A stretch of DNA of 9,147 nt. It comes from Porticoccus sp. Lineage in GTDB: Bacteria > Pseudomonadota > Gammaproteobacteria > Pseudomonadales > Porticoccaceae. The DNA is taken from positions 1-9,147 of the forward strand of contig DRHD01000053.1 of the NCBI GenBank assembly GCA_011049795.1, given 5' to 3'. The notes beneath the pieces were generated by a model. That model saw nothing but the letters and a program-made list of their open reading frames with translations, was not told the origin of the DNA and did not search any database. A program made the position numbers and the translations under genes. This document shows, piece after piece, positions 1-7,494 of the stretch. Every line of letters starts with the position of its first letter. Within the stretch, counting starts at the first letter, position 1.

Positions 1-858
1 CTTAAGGCCTTTGTTAGGCTCACCAATCAAATAGCCCCTGGCACCATCAAAGTTCATCACACAGGTCGCGTTGCCATGGATACCCATCTTGTGCTCCAAT
101 GAACCACAGTTCACCGTATTGCGCTCTCCGCAATCACCCTGCTCTGTGACATTAAACTTAGGTACGATAAACAGGGAAATTCCGCGAGTCCCCTCAGGCG
201 CTCCAGGCAACCTGGCTAAGACCACATGAATAATGTTCTCAGCCATATCGTGATCACCAGAGCTAATAAAAATTTTAGTGCCTGTTATCGAATAACTGCC
301 ATCTCCATTATCTTCAGCTTTGGCTCGCAGAAAGCCCAAATCACTACCACACTGTGATTCCGTTAGGCACATGGTACCAGTCCACTGCCCAGAAACAAGC
401 TTATGTAAATAAGTCTGCTTTAACTCTTCAGTACCATGAGCGATTAATGTTGCTCGACAACCAGCACTCAAGCCCGGATACATTGACCAGGCATGATTAG
501 CCTGACTAGTCATTTCTGACACCATTAATTCAATGGACACCGGCAAGTCTTGACCACCATATTCCTCAGGCATACTTAAACCCGGCCAACCACCATCAAT
601 AAACTTCTGATAAGCATCTGAGAAGCCACTAGGTGTGGTGACACCACTTTCCTGCCACTGGCAACCTTCTTCGTCGCCCACTCGCCGCAGTGGGGCCAAA
701 GTTTGCTCAGAAAATTTTGCTGCCTCTTCGAGTATAGCGTCGCGTAATTCCAAGTTAATCTCTTCCGCACCAGCAATGGCTTGGTAATGCTTATCTGCTT
801 CGAATAACTCATTACAGACAAACCGGATATCTCGTAAAGGGGCTTTATAACTGCTCAT
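1..858 (-). CDS. Acyl-CoA dehydrogenase, DmdC/FadE-like, partial (C-terminal part beyond left edge)
   Basis: FAD-dependent flavoenzyme that would oxidise an acyl-CoA to its 2,3-enoyl-CoA in the cytoplasm. I read 286 codons on the minus strand from ATG at 858, running off the window still open. The N-terminus (SSYKAPLRDIRFVCNELFE) matches the short extra N-terminal segment of the large (~600 aa) acyl-CoA dehydrogenases that include 3-methylmercaptopropionyl-CoA dehydrogenase DmdC. The helical N-terminal domain follows (about residues 35-155; WPGLSMPEEYGG near 91-102). The middle beta domain has the flavin/substrate signature TGTMCLTESQCGSDLG (160-175) and ITGTKIFISSGDHDM (191-205). The catalytic base and C-terminal domain are outside the window. 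A GGAAG lies 6 nt before the ATG and supports this start. Substrate cannot be told: DmdC-type and medium/long-chain enzymes look alike here. It is preceded by a 518-bp gap, so it probably has its own promoter. Confidence 0.93.
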   Translation of the reverse strand, partial: MSSYKAPLRDIRFVCNELFEADKHYQAIAGAEEINLELRDAILEEAAKFSEQTLAPLRRVGDEEGCQWQESGVTTPSGFSDAYQKFIDGGWPGLSMPEEYGGQDLPVSIELMVSEMTSQANHAWSMYPGLSAGCRATLIAHGTEELKQTYLHKLVSGQWTGTMCLTESQCGSDLGFLRAKAEDNGDGSYSITGTKIFISSGDHDMAENIIHVVLARLPGAPEGTRGISLFIVPKFNVTEQGDCGERNTVNCGSLEHKMGIHGNATCVMNFDGARGYLIGEPNKGLK

Positions 859-1376
859 AAAAACTTCCAAAGATCAGTGGCAACTATCAGCTATCTAGTC
901 GCCTGAATTAATATAAATGTCTCAATTAGAATAAAAAGGGACTCATCCACAAAATAAAACAATATAAACAACACTAAAAAATACGTGCGCGCCTGTATAA
1001 AAAACATACAAGCCTCGATCATTACCCATGCACAGGGTAAAAATAAATCATCCCAGCATGCTATATGGATTACTGGCATACCCTGACGGTATTTCATGGA
1101 GAGAAATTTTATTCACATGACATTCTAAAGCCTATGACCACACCGCTATTGGAATACGGCAATAAGTACAGGCCACAGAAACCCCCTACCCAGCCATTAC
1201 TTTAGCTTCCTCAGGTAGTAATATCAGGGGTTTTTCTGTAGGCTTTGTGACTTATTCACAAAAAGACAGCACGTAAAATCAATCAGCAGGGCTGATACAT
1301 CAGACGTCCATAAAATACAATCAGGCTTATACCATTACTCGGCTCTTACCGAACGTGACGAAAAAACTAAACGCCG
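859..1376. other. Intergenic region without a convincing gene
   Basis: This 518-bp AT-rich gap separates the 3' end of the HupE-like gene from the start of the acyl-CoA dehydrogenase, both on the minus strand. It should hold the operon terminator and the dehydrogenase promoter. The only strong structure I see is the long imperfect hairpin at 1175-1242. A 68-codon open frame at 891-1097 is hydrophobic and AT-driven, and I see no domain in it. I found no tRNA, small RNA or repeat family that I recognise. Confidence 0.6.
1175..1242. terminator. Long imperfect hairpin, possible bidirectional terminator
   Basis: The outer arms ACAGAAACCCCCT (1175-1187) and CAGGGGTTTTTCTGT (1225-1239) pair with small bulges. 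An inner stem ATTACT/AGTAAT (1196-1201 with 1217-1222) encloses a loop. The plus strand has a run of A before and T within the right arm, as in bidirectional rho-independent terminators. It lies about 135 nt beyond the HupE stop, rather far for a dedicated terminator, so it could instead be a leader structure of the acyl-CoA dehydrogenase transcript. Confidence 0.35.
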
Positions 1377-2489
1377 CTATTGACCGAATAAAACCACAGC
1401 TCGCTGCACAAACCAATAAGCACTGATCGTGCCGACGCCGTAGATAAGGATCACAGGTAAACGCACAGTGTCGGAGGACACTGCAGATGCGGCTTTATGG
1501 GTATTAACATCACCATCAATATGGGGATCAAAACTTTTAGCGCTAACAATATTTTTCAACAACATTAAGACAAGCACAACTACCACGGCGAATACTATCT
1601 GGCCTATCTCGACCCCAATATTAAAAAAAGCCAGCGCAGAAATTCTCATCGAGTCAGGTAAGCCCATCTCACCCAAAGCACCGGCAAAACCAAAACCATG
1701 TAACAAACCAAAAATAACGGCCACGACAGCGGGATACCGCCAAACCAAAGAAACCTGTTGCTGCGTCATTTTGGCTTTAATTATTTCTGCCGCCAACATA
1801 ACAATACTAAGCGCTATTAATACCTCCACCACATCAATCCTAAGCCGCCAAACCCCCAAAGCAGCCAATGCCAAAGTGACAGAATGGGCAAGGGTAAAAC
1901 CGCTAATCGTAATAAAAATACGTCGATAACCGCCGGCAATATGCATCAGGCATAAAACAAATAATAGATGATCGTAACCACCTAAAATATGCTCAAAGCC
2001 GGCAATCATATACTGCCAAGCGACACGCCAGGCACTGAGTTGTGCAGGCAAACGAATACGAAGCTGATCAGGGCTATTGAATAAACTAATGACACTGCCA
2101 TCAAGGCGAGTCAATTTTATTAAGGTGGAGAGTGCCGGGTTATTGCCGGGGTATTGGACAACAATTTCAAGATTAGCCCCCGCTGCCCCTAACGTCGAAT
2201 TAACACCCTCGCGGCCACTGTCGAGGCGATCGCATTGATACTGTTTAGCGCCGCTAAGCCTGGGACGTACCGGGGCCGATAACGGCTGACAATGGTTGCC
2301 CTGCAGAGAAACCAAAGGCTCCGACCCCGACTTTATCACCGGCGGCGTTTTCCAGCGCAAGTGATAAATTCCGTCCGCAGCCTGCTGTACCTCGATATAG
2401 ACAGGCCGCCCTTCGTGGGCAAACACCGCAGGGCCAAGCAACAGGTTCGCTAATACATATAAAACCGGCAGTAGGGATTTACTGCGCAT
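1377..2489 (-). CDS. HupE/UreJ family membrane protein with N-terminal signal peptide
   Basis: Polytopic inner-membrane protein of the HupE/UreJ group, a family linked with nickel or cobalt uptake. The substrate here is inferred, not shown. The 370-aa product starts with a signal peptide (residues 1-24, LLLGPAVFAHEG, cut likely after AVFA). An extracytoplasmic domain follows to about residue 155, then about six membrane segments (~160-310 and 343-366). Family motifs are HILGGYDHLLF (167-177), SGFTLAHSVTLA (196-207), FGLLHGFGFAGALG (260-273) and FFNIGVEIGQ (288-297), which give conserved His167, His202 and His264 plus Glu294. I chose ATG at 2489 rather than the open-frame start at 2600, because only the later Met gives a clean signal peptide and it leaves an 11-nt overlap with the upstream prolyl isomerase gene, suggesting translational coupling. 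A His-rich tail stretch (319-331) precedes the last membrane segment. Confidence 0.88.
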   Translation of the reverse strand: MRSKSLLPVLYVLANLLLGPAVFAHEGRPVYIEVQQAADGIYHLRWKTPPVIKSGSEPLVSLQGNHCQPLSAPVRPRLSGAKQYQCDRLDSGREGVNSTLGAAGANLEIVVQYPGNNPALSTLIKLTRLDGSVISLFNSPDQLRIRLPAQLSAWRVAWQYMIAGFEHILGGYDHLLFVLCLMHIAGGYRRIFITISGFTLAHSVTLALAALGVWRLRIDVVEVLIALSIVMLAAEIIKAKMTQQQVSLVWRYPAVVAVIFGLLHGFGFAGALGEMGLPDSMRISALAFFNIGVEIGQIVFAVVVVLVLMLLKNIVSAKSFDPHIDGDVNTHKAASAVSSDTVRLPVILIYGVGTISAYWFVQRAVVLFGQ

Positions 2490-3450
2490 TAGCCAGCTCT
2501 TGCGGAAATAAACCGTGGCTATAACGGACAATATCAACGCTGCTATCCTTGACCTTGACCTTGGCTTTGGGCAAATTGCGATGCAGTGAATATTTTCCAA
2601 TCATATTATCTACCGCCTGCCTTCTTTTCTCATCAAGCTTTACTCGCCTCACATCCTCCAGCACTAAAGCCGCGACCTCGTCTAAGCGGGGTAAATAACC
2701 GGGAATGTTTTTTCTGACCTGCACCAAATGCGTACCGTACCGGGATTCATAAGGCCCATACCAGTGACTGCCCTCCGACAGTTTGAAAACCTCATCAGAA
2801 AACTCCTCACCAAAATGGCTGACCACAAACGCTGGCGTTCGATCCACATAATTACGATGGAAAATAAAGCGATCACCATAGTTGGGCGCTTTTTCAAACG
2901 GCACACTATGTTCATTCAACTGTTGCAAGGTATTCCCTGCCAGCACACTCCTGGAGCCAACATCATGTTTGGAGGCGTCAATAAAAACATGAGTAAAAGT
3001 CAGCGATGCATCGATAGTATAATCGTTTTGATTAACTGAAAAATAACTCGCCAGTTCTTGCTCAGAAATTTTCGCCGTGTCGTCAATAAAGCCGGCGGTG
3101 ATATAGTCCAATTTCTGAATTAAACGTCGACGAATAATCTGGTCATCTTCATCGAGCCCCAAATTTATCGCTTCTCGATACAATACTTCATCACGAACAT
3201 AATCAGTGATTAACGCTTCTCGATCAGACGCCGATAAGCGCTGCCAATGATCAGCCGCCGCCGAGGCATTAAACGCCTTATTTCGATACTGCAAAAATTT
3301 CAATAACGCCGTTTTATCAACTTCAATAGCATAAGGGCTGTCTATCTCATCACGGGGGAAAAAACTATCTGCCGAGACAAATAGCAACACAGCAATCGTC
3401 ATAAATTGCACGAGGGGTTCCCGAACCCATTTTCTGAGAGTAGCTAACAT
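2479..3450 (-). CDS. Membrane-anchored parvulin-type (PpiC) peptidyl-prolyl cis-trans isomerase
   Basis: Predicted periplasmic folding factor held by one N-terminal membrane segment (about residues 12-30, PLVQFMTIAVLLFVSADSFF). Total length is 323 aa. A helical SurA/PpiD-like chaperone region covers about 42-145 (LITDYVRDEVLYREAINLGL at 80-99 is typical). The parvulin domain is at about 148-247: LTFTHVFI (150-157), the NYGDRFIF region (190-197), FGEEFSDEVFKLSEG (213-227) and WYGPYESRYGTHLVQV (230-245). The start at 3450 is supported by AAAAAGG 8 nt upstream. The gene lies 47 nt after the DUF3604 stop and overlaps the HupE-like gene by 11 nt, so the three are probably one transcript. The context suggests that it helps fold the exported DUF3604 protein or the extracytoplasmic part of the HupE-like protein; that is inference. 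The canonical second His of parvulins is visible (H241), but activity is not proven. Confidence 0.87.
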   Translation of the reverse strand: MLATLRKWVREPLVQFMTIAVLLFVSADSFFPRDEIDSPYAIEVDKTALLKFLQYRNKAFNASAAADHWQRLSASDREALITDYVRDEVLYREAINLGLDEDDQIIRRRLIQKLDYITAGFIDDTAKISEQELASYFSVNQNDYTIDASLTFTHVFIDASKHDVGSRSVLAGNTLQQLNEHSVPFEKAPNYGDRFIFHRNYVDRTPAFVVSHFGEEFSDEVFKLSEGSHWYGPYESRYGTHLVQVRKNIPGYLPRLDEVAALVLEDVRRVKLDEKRRQAVDNMIGKYSLHRNLPKAKVKVKDSSVDIVRYSHGLFPQELANAQ

Positions 3451-3500
3451 GACAAAAACCTTTTTATAGGGCCGATTGATTCACCGTTAAGCAGCCCTGG

Positions 3501-5378
3501 TTAATTGGGTGTATACCAAATAGGGGATGTATATGCACGCTCCTGAATGGTCGCAGGGCCTTCTTCCGGCGCTGGTATTTGCAGAGCAACGGCATCATAA
3601 AGAGAGTGGCGCGGTGTTGGAATTTGCAAGACGCGCACATAATAAAAGGCACGCTGACTGGCATCAAAACGGGTATCGGTCCAGACTGTCGCTAACTCTG
3701 CTGCACCTATTGAATTATCATAACTCGCGGTTTTTATATCGACGCTATTACCGACTGCAGCTAACTGACCGTTGCTATCCAACTCGCGCCCTGCTGACCA
3801 AGCCACATTAAAGACCTGCTCATGACTTTTACCGCTAGCATCCAACCAACCTTTTACCACCTGCACCCGATCCAGGTTAGCGTCGTTGGGGTCTTTCACG
3901 GCACGGATTAATAATTGAACTTTAGCCGTCTCGTTAGTTGGCTGGATTAAATCTCCGCCCATAGGCACACCCTGAGCATAACCAATGTCAGCGATGTTTT
4001 CTGCCTCTGCGGCAGCCTCATCAAAGGCCCAACCGCCAAAGACGCGCACGCTAATCCGAGGCCCTGACGTGGCATAAACCTCACGGCGTTTAAACGAGGA
4101 GTAAATTCCTTGCCGGGTATTCTCCGTCGCCCACACTGCAGCGAGGCCGGAGGCGGACATATTCCAACCGGAGGCTTTGGTGCCGCCGATAATCACGGTG
4201 CCGCGCTTGGTTTCCGGTGTTGAATCGTGGGCAAATTTCCCCCAGAAGTTATCTTCCTCAGCACTGGACAAGCCGGTATGGGAATCGGTAGACCCTATCA
4301 GCCCAAATTTGTAAGGGTTAACACCGATATTGTTTTCAATTTCCAAACCACGCCGCAAGCCGGAACGAATATAATCTCCTTCAGAAACGGTGTATTGCTC
4401 TGGTGTTTTTTGCATGTAAAACGGATAGTTTTCAAAATCGGCAAAAGGGTCATTGGGGGAGAGTTGTGAATGGGTTTCTGAATCGCCTTTAATCTGGGTC
4501 ATTTCCACCACCGGCTCCCAAACCATACGAGTACGCGCATAGTCGACCGTAATCGGCTGACCACGCAGAGTCACTTCAGGAAACATATAACCTTTAGAAA
4601 CATTGGAGTTATGCGGAATAGCAATAAATTCGCTGCCTGTTTGCTTCGCGGTTTTATCTAAAAATGCCCATAAATCTTCAGGGTACTGACTCTGGTCAGA
4701 GCCGAAGGGAATATATTGATGCCCTTTATCAGCGCCATTGGGAGAGATTACCACCCGGTGCAAATTGGCACCGGTTGGAATAGAGCTCCACTCCCAACCT
4801 AAAAAAGCGGTAAATTTACCCGGATCATTATGCCGATCCGCCGCATCCACGATCTCTCCCCAAGCGGTGATCTCGGTTTTGGTCAAATCCCCCAATGGAT
4901 TATCAGGCATGATATTGGCTGGATCCTGCACTGGATCAGTACCGGGAAGCTCCGCCCTGGATGGCAATAAACCCTGAAACACCGCATTACTGCCTTCTCC
5001 TGCGGTGTAGCGAATATAAAGTAATGATCCCCAGCGCGCTATGGATTCCCACAGCGACAGCTCACCTAACTCCTCCGTGTTATTAACAATCGCCCGCATC
5101 ACTCCCATCGCTTCGGCATGATCAGACACCACTAAAAAATCCAGCGGCGTTTCAATCCTTACTTTAGCCCGCGTGTAAGGATGTATTACTGGCTGCCCCT
5201 TGGCCCAACGATAAGCCGTATCAGGGTCCGCCGACTGATTTCCACTCAGAAAGGCATCAAAGGAATACGAGGTATGAAGATGGGTATCACCCCAGTACAA
5301 ATTTGTCGGCTCATTTGCCTGCACTGACAGACTAGCCAGGGCCAGCAAGAAACCGGAAACAGCCATTTTATTTATCAT
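3501..5378 (-). CDS. Exported DUF3604 family protein, predicted PHP-like metallohydrolase
   Basis: A 625-aa secreted or periplasmic protein of the DUF3604 family, with metal-site motifs like those of PHP-type phosphoesterases. Signal peptide: residues 1-21 (MINKMAVSGFLLALASLSVQA, cut after VQA). Motifs in order: YWGDTHLHTSYSFDAF (28-43, His33 and His35), LDFLVVSDHAEAMG (79-92, Asp86 and His87), AFLGWEWSS (191-199), ANLHRVVI (204-211), FIAIPHNSN (251-259, His256), and FGLIGSTDSHTGL (358-370, Asp365 and His367). It ends with the family-typical QERAYTSPIWYTPN. The open frame extends to 5450; candidate Mets are at 5390, 5378 and 5366. A GAAGG abuts the 5390 Met (spacing 0) and lies 12 nt before the 5378 Met. 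I prefer 5378 for the clean signal peptide, with modest certainty. First gene of the operon, divergent from an AraC regulator. Its substrate is unknown. Confidence 0.9.
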   Translation of the reverse strand: MINKMAVSGFLLALASLSVQANEPTNLYWGDTHLHTSYSFDAFLSGNQSADPDTAYRWAKGQPVIHPYTRAKVRIETPLDFLVVSDHAEAMGVMRAIVNNTEELGELSLWESIARWGSLLYIRYTAGEGSNAVFQGLLPSRAELPGTDPVQDPANIMPDNPLGDLTKTEITAWGEIVDAADRHNDPGKFTAFLGWEWSSIPTGANLHRVVISPNGADKGHQYIPFGSDQSQYPEDLWAFLDKTAKQTGSEFIAIPHNSNVSKGYMFPEVTLRGQPITVDYARTRMVWEPVVEMTQIKGDSETHSQLSPNDPFADFENYPFYMQKTPEQYTVSEGDYIRSGLRRGLEIENNIGVNPYKFGLIGSTDSHTGLSSAEEDNFWGKFAHDSTPETKRGTVIIGGTKASGWNMSASGLAAVWATENTRQGIYSSFKRREVYATSGPRISVRVFGGWAFDEAAAEAENIADIGYAQGVPMGGDLIQPTNETAKVQLLIRAVKDPNDANLDRVQVVKGWLDASGKSHEQVFNVAWSAGRELDSNGQLAAVGNSVDIKTASYDNSIGAAELATVWTDTRFDASQRAFYYVRVLQIPTPRHSLYDAVALQIPAPEEGPATIQERAYTSPIWYTPN

Positions 5379-5501
5379 TATAGGAATCATCCTTCGATCA
5401 TAGTGGCCAGCTAAAACTGACTTATTGTTTGCCTCGGCGAGGATCGCCACTCATATTAACGCCTATGCTAATCCTAATCGCGCTAAGTTACAGTGCTTCA
5501 G

Positions 5502-5596
5502 CGGACAAACGATTGATCAAACCGGACAGAGCAACAGCGCACCATCAGCTTAGCTGCTAATATGGCCCTCCGGACTGATAGGTAAACCCGGACTGA
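5502..5596 (+). promoter_or_regulatory. Four direct CGGAC repeats, candidate AraC-type operators
   Basis: The divergent intergenic region carries four same-direction copies of CGGAC(A/T)(A/G)A: CGGACAAA at 5502, CGGACAGA at 5523, CGGACTGA at 5571 and CGGACTGA at 5589. The first two start 21 bp apart, two helical turns, as in direct-repeat sites bound by AraC-type dimers. The second pair (CCGGACTGA twice) starts 18 bp apart and lies just before the AraC start. Overlapping palindromes CAGCTTAGCTG (5546-5556) and TTAGCTGCTAA (5550-5560) sit between the pairs. A reading in which one pair serves the operon and the other serves autoregulation is inference. Confidence 0.45.
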
Positions 5597-5625
5597 GTAA
5601 CCCATTAAACAGGACCACGCACTAG

Positions 5626-6633
5626 ATGTCTGGAGCCACTCATACCACCATCGCCACCTGGGTCATGCCGATACTGAGCGCACTGCAACCTTACAGCGAT
5701 GGCAGCAAACTATTGGCACAGGTGAATATCGATAGTCGCTGTATCGAAGACGCCAACCAACGCATCCCCATTGATAAAATGACCCGGCTATGGAGGCTGG
5801 CTGAAGAACTTTCCGGTGATGACTGTATTGGACTTGAAGTCATTAAGCACGTTACCCCGACTAATTTTCATGCTCTCGTTTATGCTCATCATGCCAGCAG
5901 TTCGATGCGGGAAAGCCTGGAGCGCATTAAAAAATTCTCCGATGTCGTTAGTACCGCTGTTCGGATTGAAATAACTGAAACCGAAGAGAACGTAATTCTC
6001 AGCTGGCATATGGTCGATGACATCAGTCAGCCTAGCCATCATGCCATTGATTCCTTTATGGCCCTGATCGCCATCGGCGGCCAACAATTAAGCAAAGAGA
6101 AATCAAACCCGATCACAGCGGTACAGCTAACTCGCACAGCACCCAAAGACACTTCACGCCATGAAAAACACTATAACTGCCCGATAAGCTATGATGCAGA
6201 ACGCTGTGAGATGCATTTTTCACAACAACTTATAGACCTCCCCATCCCCACCGGTAATTCAGAATTAGTGCGAATAAACGAACAGGTTCTGACGGAGTAT
6301 TTAGCACGATTTAGAAAAAACGACATTGTGCGTGCGGTATACAACAGCTTGATTGATCTGATGCCCCGAGGCGAACCTACGCAAGAAAAAGTAGCCAGCC
6401 AACTAGGCACTAGCTGCCGCAGTCTGCACCGAAAATTAAAAGAACTGGATACCAGCTATAAAGTGATTGTCGACGAAACACGTCAACATCTCGCCATGCA
6501 ATACCTTAAACAATCCGACCTTTCTATTACCGCTATCACCTACCAATTAGGTTTTTTAGATTCGAGCAGTTTTGCCCGTAGTTTTAGGCGTTGGACCGGT
6601 TTGTCTCCGAGTGAATTTCGCAATCATCAGTAA
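5626..6633 (+). CDS. AraC family transcriptional regulator (OruR/ArgR-like, Arabinose_bd N-terminal domain)
   Basis: DNA-binding regulator of 335 aa. The N-terminal ligand-sensing domain (about 20-205) is of the Arabinose_bd type found in OruR-like regulators: LLAQVNIDSRCIEDANQRIP (29-48), LWRLAEELSGDDCIGL (55-70), and the FHALVYAHHASSSMRESLER segment (81-100). The C-terminal AraC double helix-turn-helix is at about 232-333: first HTH around EKVASQLGTSCRSLHRKLKE (254-273), second around ITAITYQLGFLDSSSFARSF (301-320), ending in RRWTGLSPSEFR (321-332), the family hallmark. ATG at 5626 has AGGA 11 nt upstream, a little long. An alternative Met at codon 14 has no better site. The gene is divergent from the DUF3604 operon across 247 bp holding repeated CGGAC motifs, so it most likely controls that operon. 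The ligand is unknown. Confidence 0.92.
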   Translation: MSGATHTTIATWVMPILSALQPYSDGSKLLAQVNIDSRCIEDANQRIPIDKMTRLWRLAEELSGDDCIGLEVIKHVTPTNFHALVYAHHASSSMRESLERIKKFSDVVSTAVRIEITETEENVILSWHMVDDISQPSHHAIDSFMALIAIGGQQLSKEKSNPITAVQLTRTAPKDTSRHEKHYNCPISYDAERCEMHFSQQLIDLPIPTGNSELVRINEQVLTEYLARFRKNDIVRAVYNSLIDLMPRGEPTQEKVASQLGTSCRSLHRKLKELDTSYKVIVDETRQHLAMQYLKQSDLSITAITYQLGFLDSSSFARSFRRWTGLSPSEFRNHQ

Positions 6634-6731
6634 CCGCAAAACGCTGAAATATTTTACCTCGTTAAAATAGTTAGTTTTTCCCTCAGTTTTTACTGTCTCT
6701 CGGCACCGATATCGTCCAGCTGTACCATGGG

Positions 6732-6812
6732 GTATAACGCCGCTAGTATTAGCCGCCGGGGTTTTTAGCTGCGAAGCAGCGCCTCGGCGGTTCGGTGCCT
6801 AGCCTTGTATAC
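6732..6812 (-). repeat. Candidate integron attC site after the SnoaL-like gene
   Basis: Read on the minus strand, this 81-bp element starts 2 nt after the stop of the SnoaL-like gene. Left core is GTATAC (6812-6807), which looks like a GTATAAC with one base lost. Arm GCTAG (6803-6799) pairs with CTAGC (6746-6742). CCGCCGAGG (6790-6782) pairs with CCCCGGCGG (6761-6753) with one mismatch. A central GCTGC-TTC-GCAGC hairpin (6780-6768) completes the fold. Right core is GGC-GTTATAC (6741-6732). Nested arms with a GTT core next to GC are the attC layout. The hairpin could double as a terminator, but no U-run follows it. The core departs from strict GTTRRRY. Confidence 0.55.
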
Positions 6813-6814
6813 GA

Positions 6815-7207
6815 TTAATGTGAAACCGGCATGCTTGTATTTATAATGTCGCGGTGCAGCTTCCATTGACCCGCCTCTTGTTTCCAAAGAACGACAAACT
6901 TGCCTTCATCCATTACCTGACCACCTTCGCCCTCGAGCGTGTACTTGCCGACTTCAGAAGCTGTATCTCCATACCCCTCCACTTCCAGGACCTCCAACTT
7001 AATTTCTTTAACTCCCATATTCATAAAAGATTGAAATGTATCCTCGATTGCTTTCCTACCTGTCACAAATCCACCATTCGGTGCCAGGAATTGCCCATCT
7101 TCTGTATAGAGATTTGCAATAGCGGCCGCATTTCCCTGACTGAAGGTACTCATAAATGTTTTGTCCGCGGCCACAATGGCATCGTAGACATCAGTTGTAG
7201 TAGCCAT
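6815..7207 (-). CDS. SnoaL-like / DUF4440 (SgcJ/EcaC-type) small protein
   Basis: A 130-aa cytoplasmic protein with the NTF2-like fold of the SnoaL/DUF4440 group. Some members are isomerases or hydrolases of small molecules, but most are uncharacterised. The whole product is one such domain: an N-terminal helix (VYDAIVAADKTFMSTFSQGN), IANLYTEDGQFLAPNGGFVTGRKAIEDTF in its expected order, a beta-rich C-terminal half, and the ending QWKLHRDIINTSMP. I chose ATG at 7207, not the non-ATG codon at 7231, because GAGG sits 5-6 nt before the 7207 start and the domain begins right there. It appears as an isolated cassette-like gene between two palindromic spacers, with a 143-nt leader after the upstream core site. 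The substrate cannot be inferred. Confidence 0.85.
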   Translation of the reverse strand: MATTTDVYDAIVAADKTFMSTFSQGNAAAIANLYTEDGQFLAPNGGFVTGRKAIEDTFQSFMNMGVKEIKLEVLEVEGYGDTASEVGKYTLEGEGGQVMDEGKFVVLWKQEAGQWKLHRDIINTSMPVSH

Positions 7208-7350
7208 ATTTACCTCACTATTTCTTTGCAAAGAACAAATAAAGCATAGCTAAAACAATTCGGTTTGTAGCTCAAGAACGTTGAGTCAGACAATCATTTA
7301 ATGGCATAAACTTATAACCATTAGGTCTAGTATTTGTAGGCACTTCATTC

Positions 7351-7494
7351 GTTTAACGCTGAGTGAATATAAAAATTCTGAGAGCCAGATCTTACTGTGT
7401 GCATCGTGCGAGCCAAATGCACAATGCAAGACCTGGCCCCGTGCTCGTGACCCCGTGCTCGCACAAAAACCCCCTCTGGATGACTTTGTTAGGT
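7351..7494 (-). repeat. Candidate long integron attC site after the isocitrate lyase-like gene
   Basis: On the minus strand ACCTAAC (7494-7488) fits the left core RYYYAAC and overlaps the end of the isocitrate lyase-like gene, whose stop ends at 7495. GTTAAAC (7357-7351), preceded by CAGC, fits the right core GTTRRRY. Between them is a strong stem: arms 7384-7404 and 7417-7437 match at 17 of 21 positions around a 12-nt loop. A competing pair GTGCGAGC/GCTCGCAC (7406-7413 with 7457-7464) and a CCCCGTGCTCG direct repeat (7437-7447 and 7451-7461) add complexity. The 144-bp length is at the upper end for attC sites. Confidence 0.5.

Noticed and set aside
1022..1040. Small hairpin TTACCC/GGGTAA
   Set aside because: Only a 6-bp stem without a T-run; it could arise by chance.
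891..1097. 68-codon minus-strand open frame upstream of the acyl-CoA dehydrogenase
   Set aside because: Composition follows the AT-rich DNA (Phe, Leu, Ile runs), and I see no domain and no convincing ribosome binding site.
1468..1929. 153-codon plus-strand open frame
   Set aside because: Lies fully antisense to the HupE-like gene, whose membrane motifs are well conserved, so the plus frame is a shadow.
2490..2600. Longer N-terminus of the HupE-like protein starting at 2600
   Set aside because: It would place 37 residues before a good signal peptide and overlap the prolyl isomerase gene by about 120 nt.
6650..6669. AT-only hairpin TATTTTA/TAAAATA after the AraC gene as a terminator
   Set aside because: The stem has no G-C pairs and the T-run is offset; too weak to call.
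6753..6790. The GC-rich hairpin as a simple rho-independent terminator of the SnoaL-like or AraC gene
   Set aside because: No T-run follows on either strand, and the extra nested arms out to GTTATAC fit an attC-like site better.
7308..7325. Similarity of the minus strand here (ATGGTTATAAGTTTATG) to the 37-bp repeat (ATGGTATAAGTTTCATC)
   Set aside because: About 13 bases with a gap, AT-rich; not enough to claim a third repeat copy.
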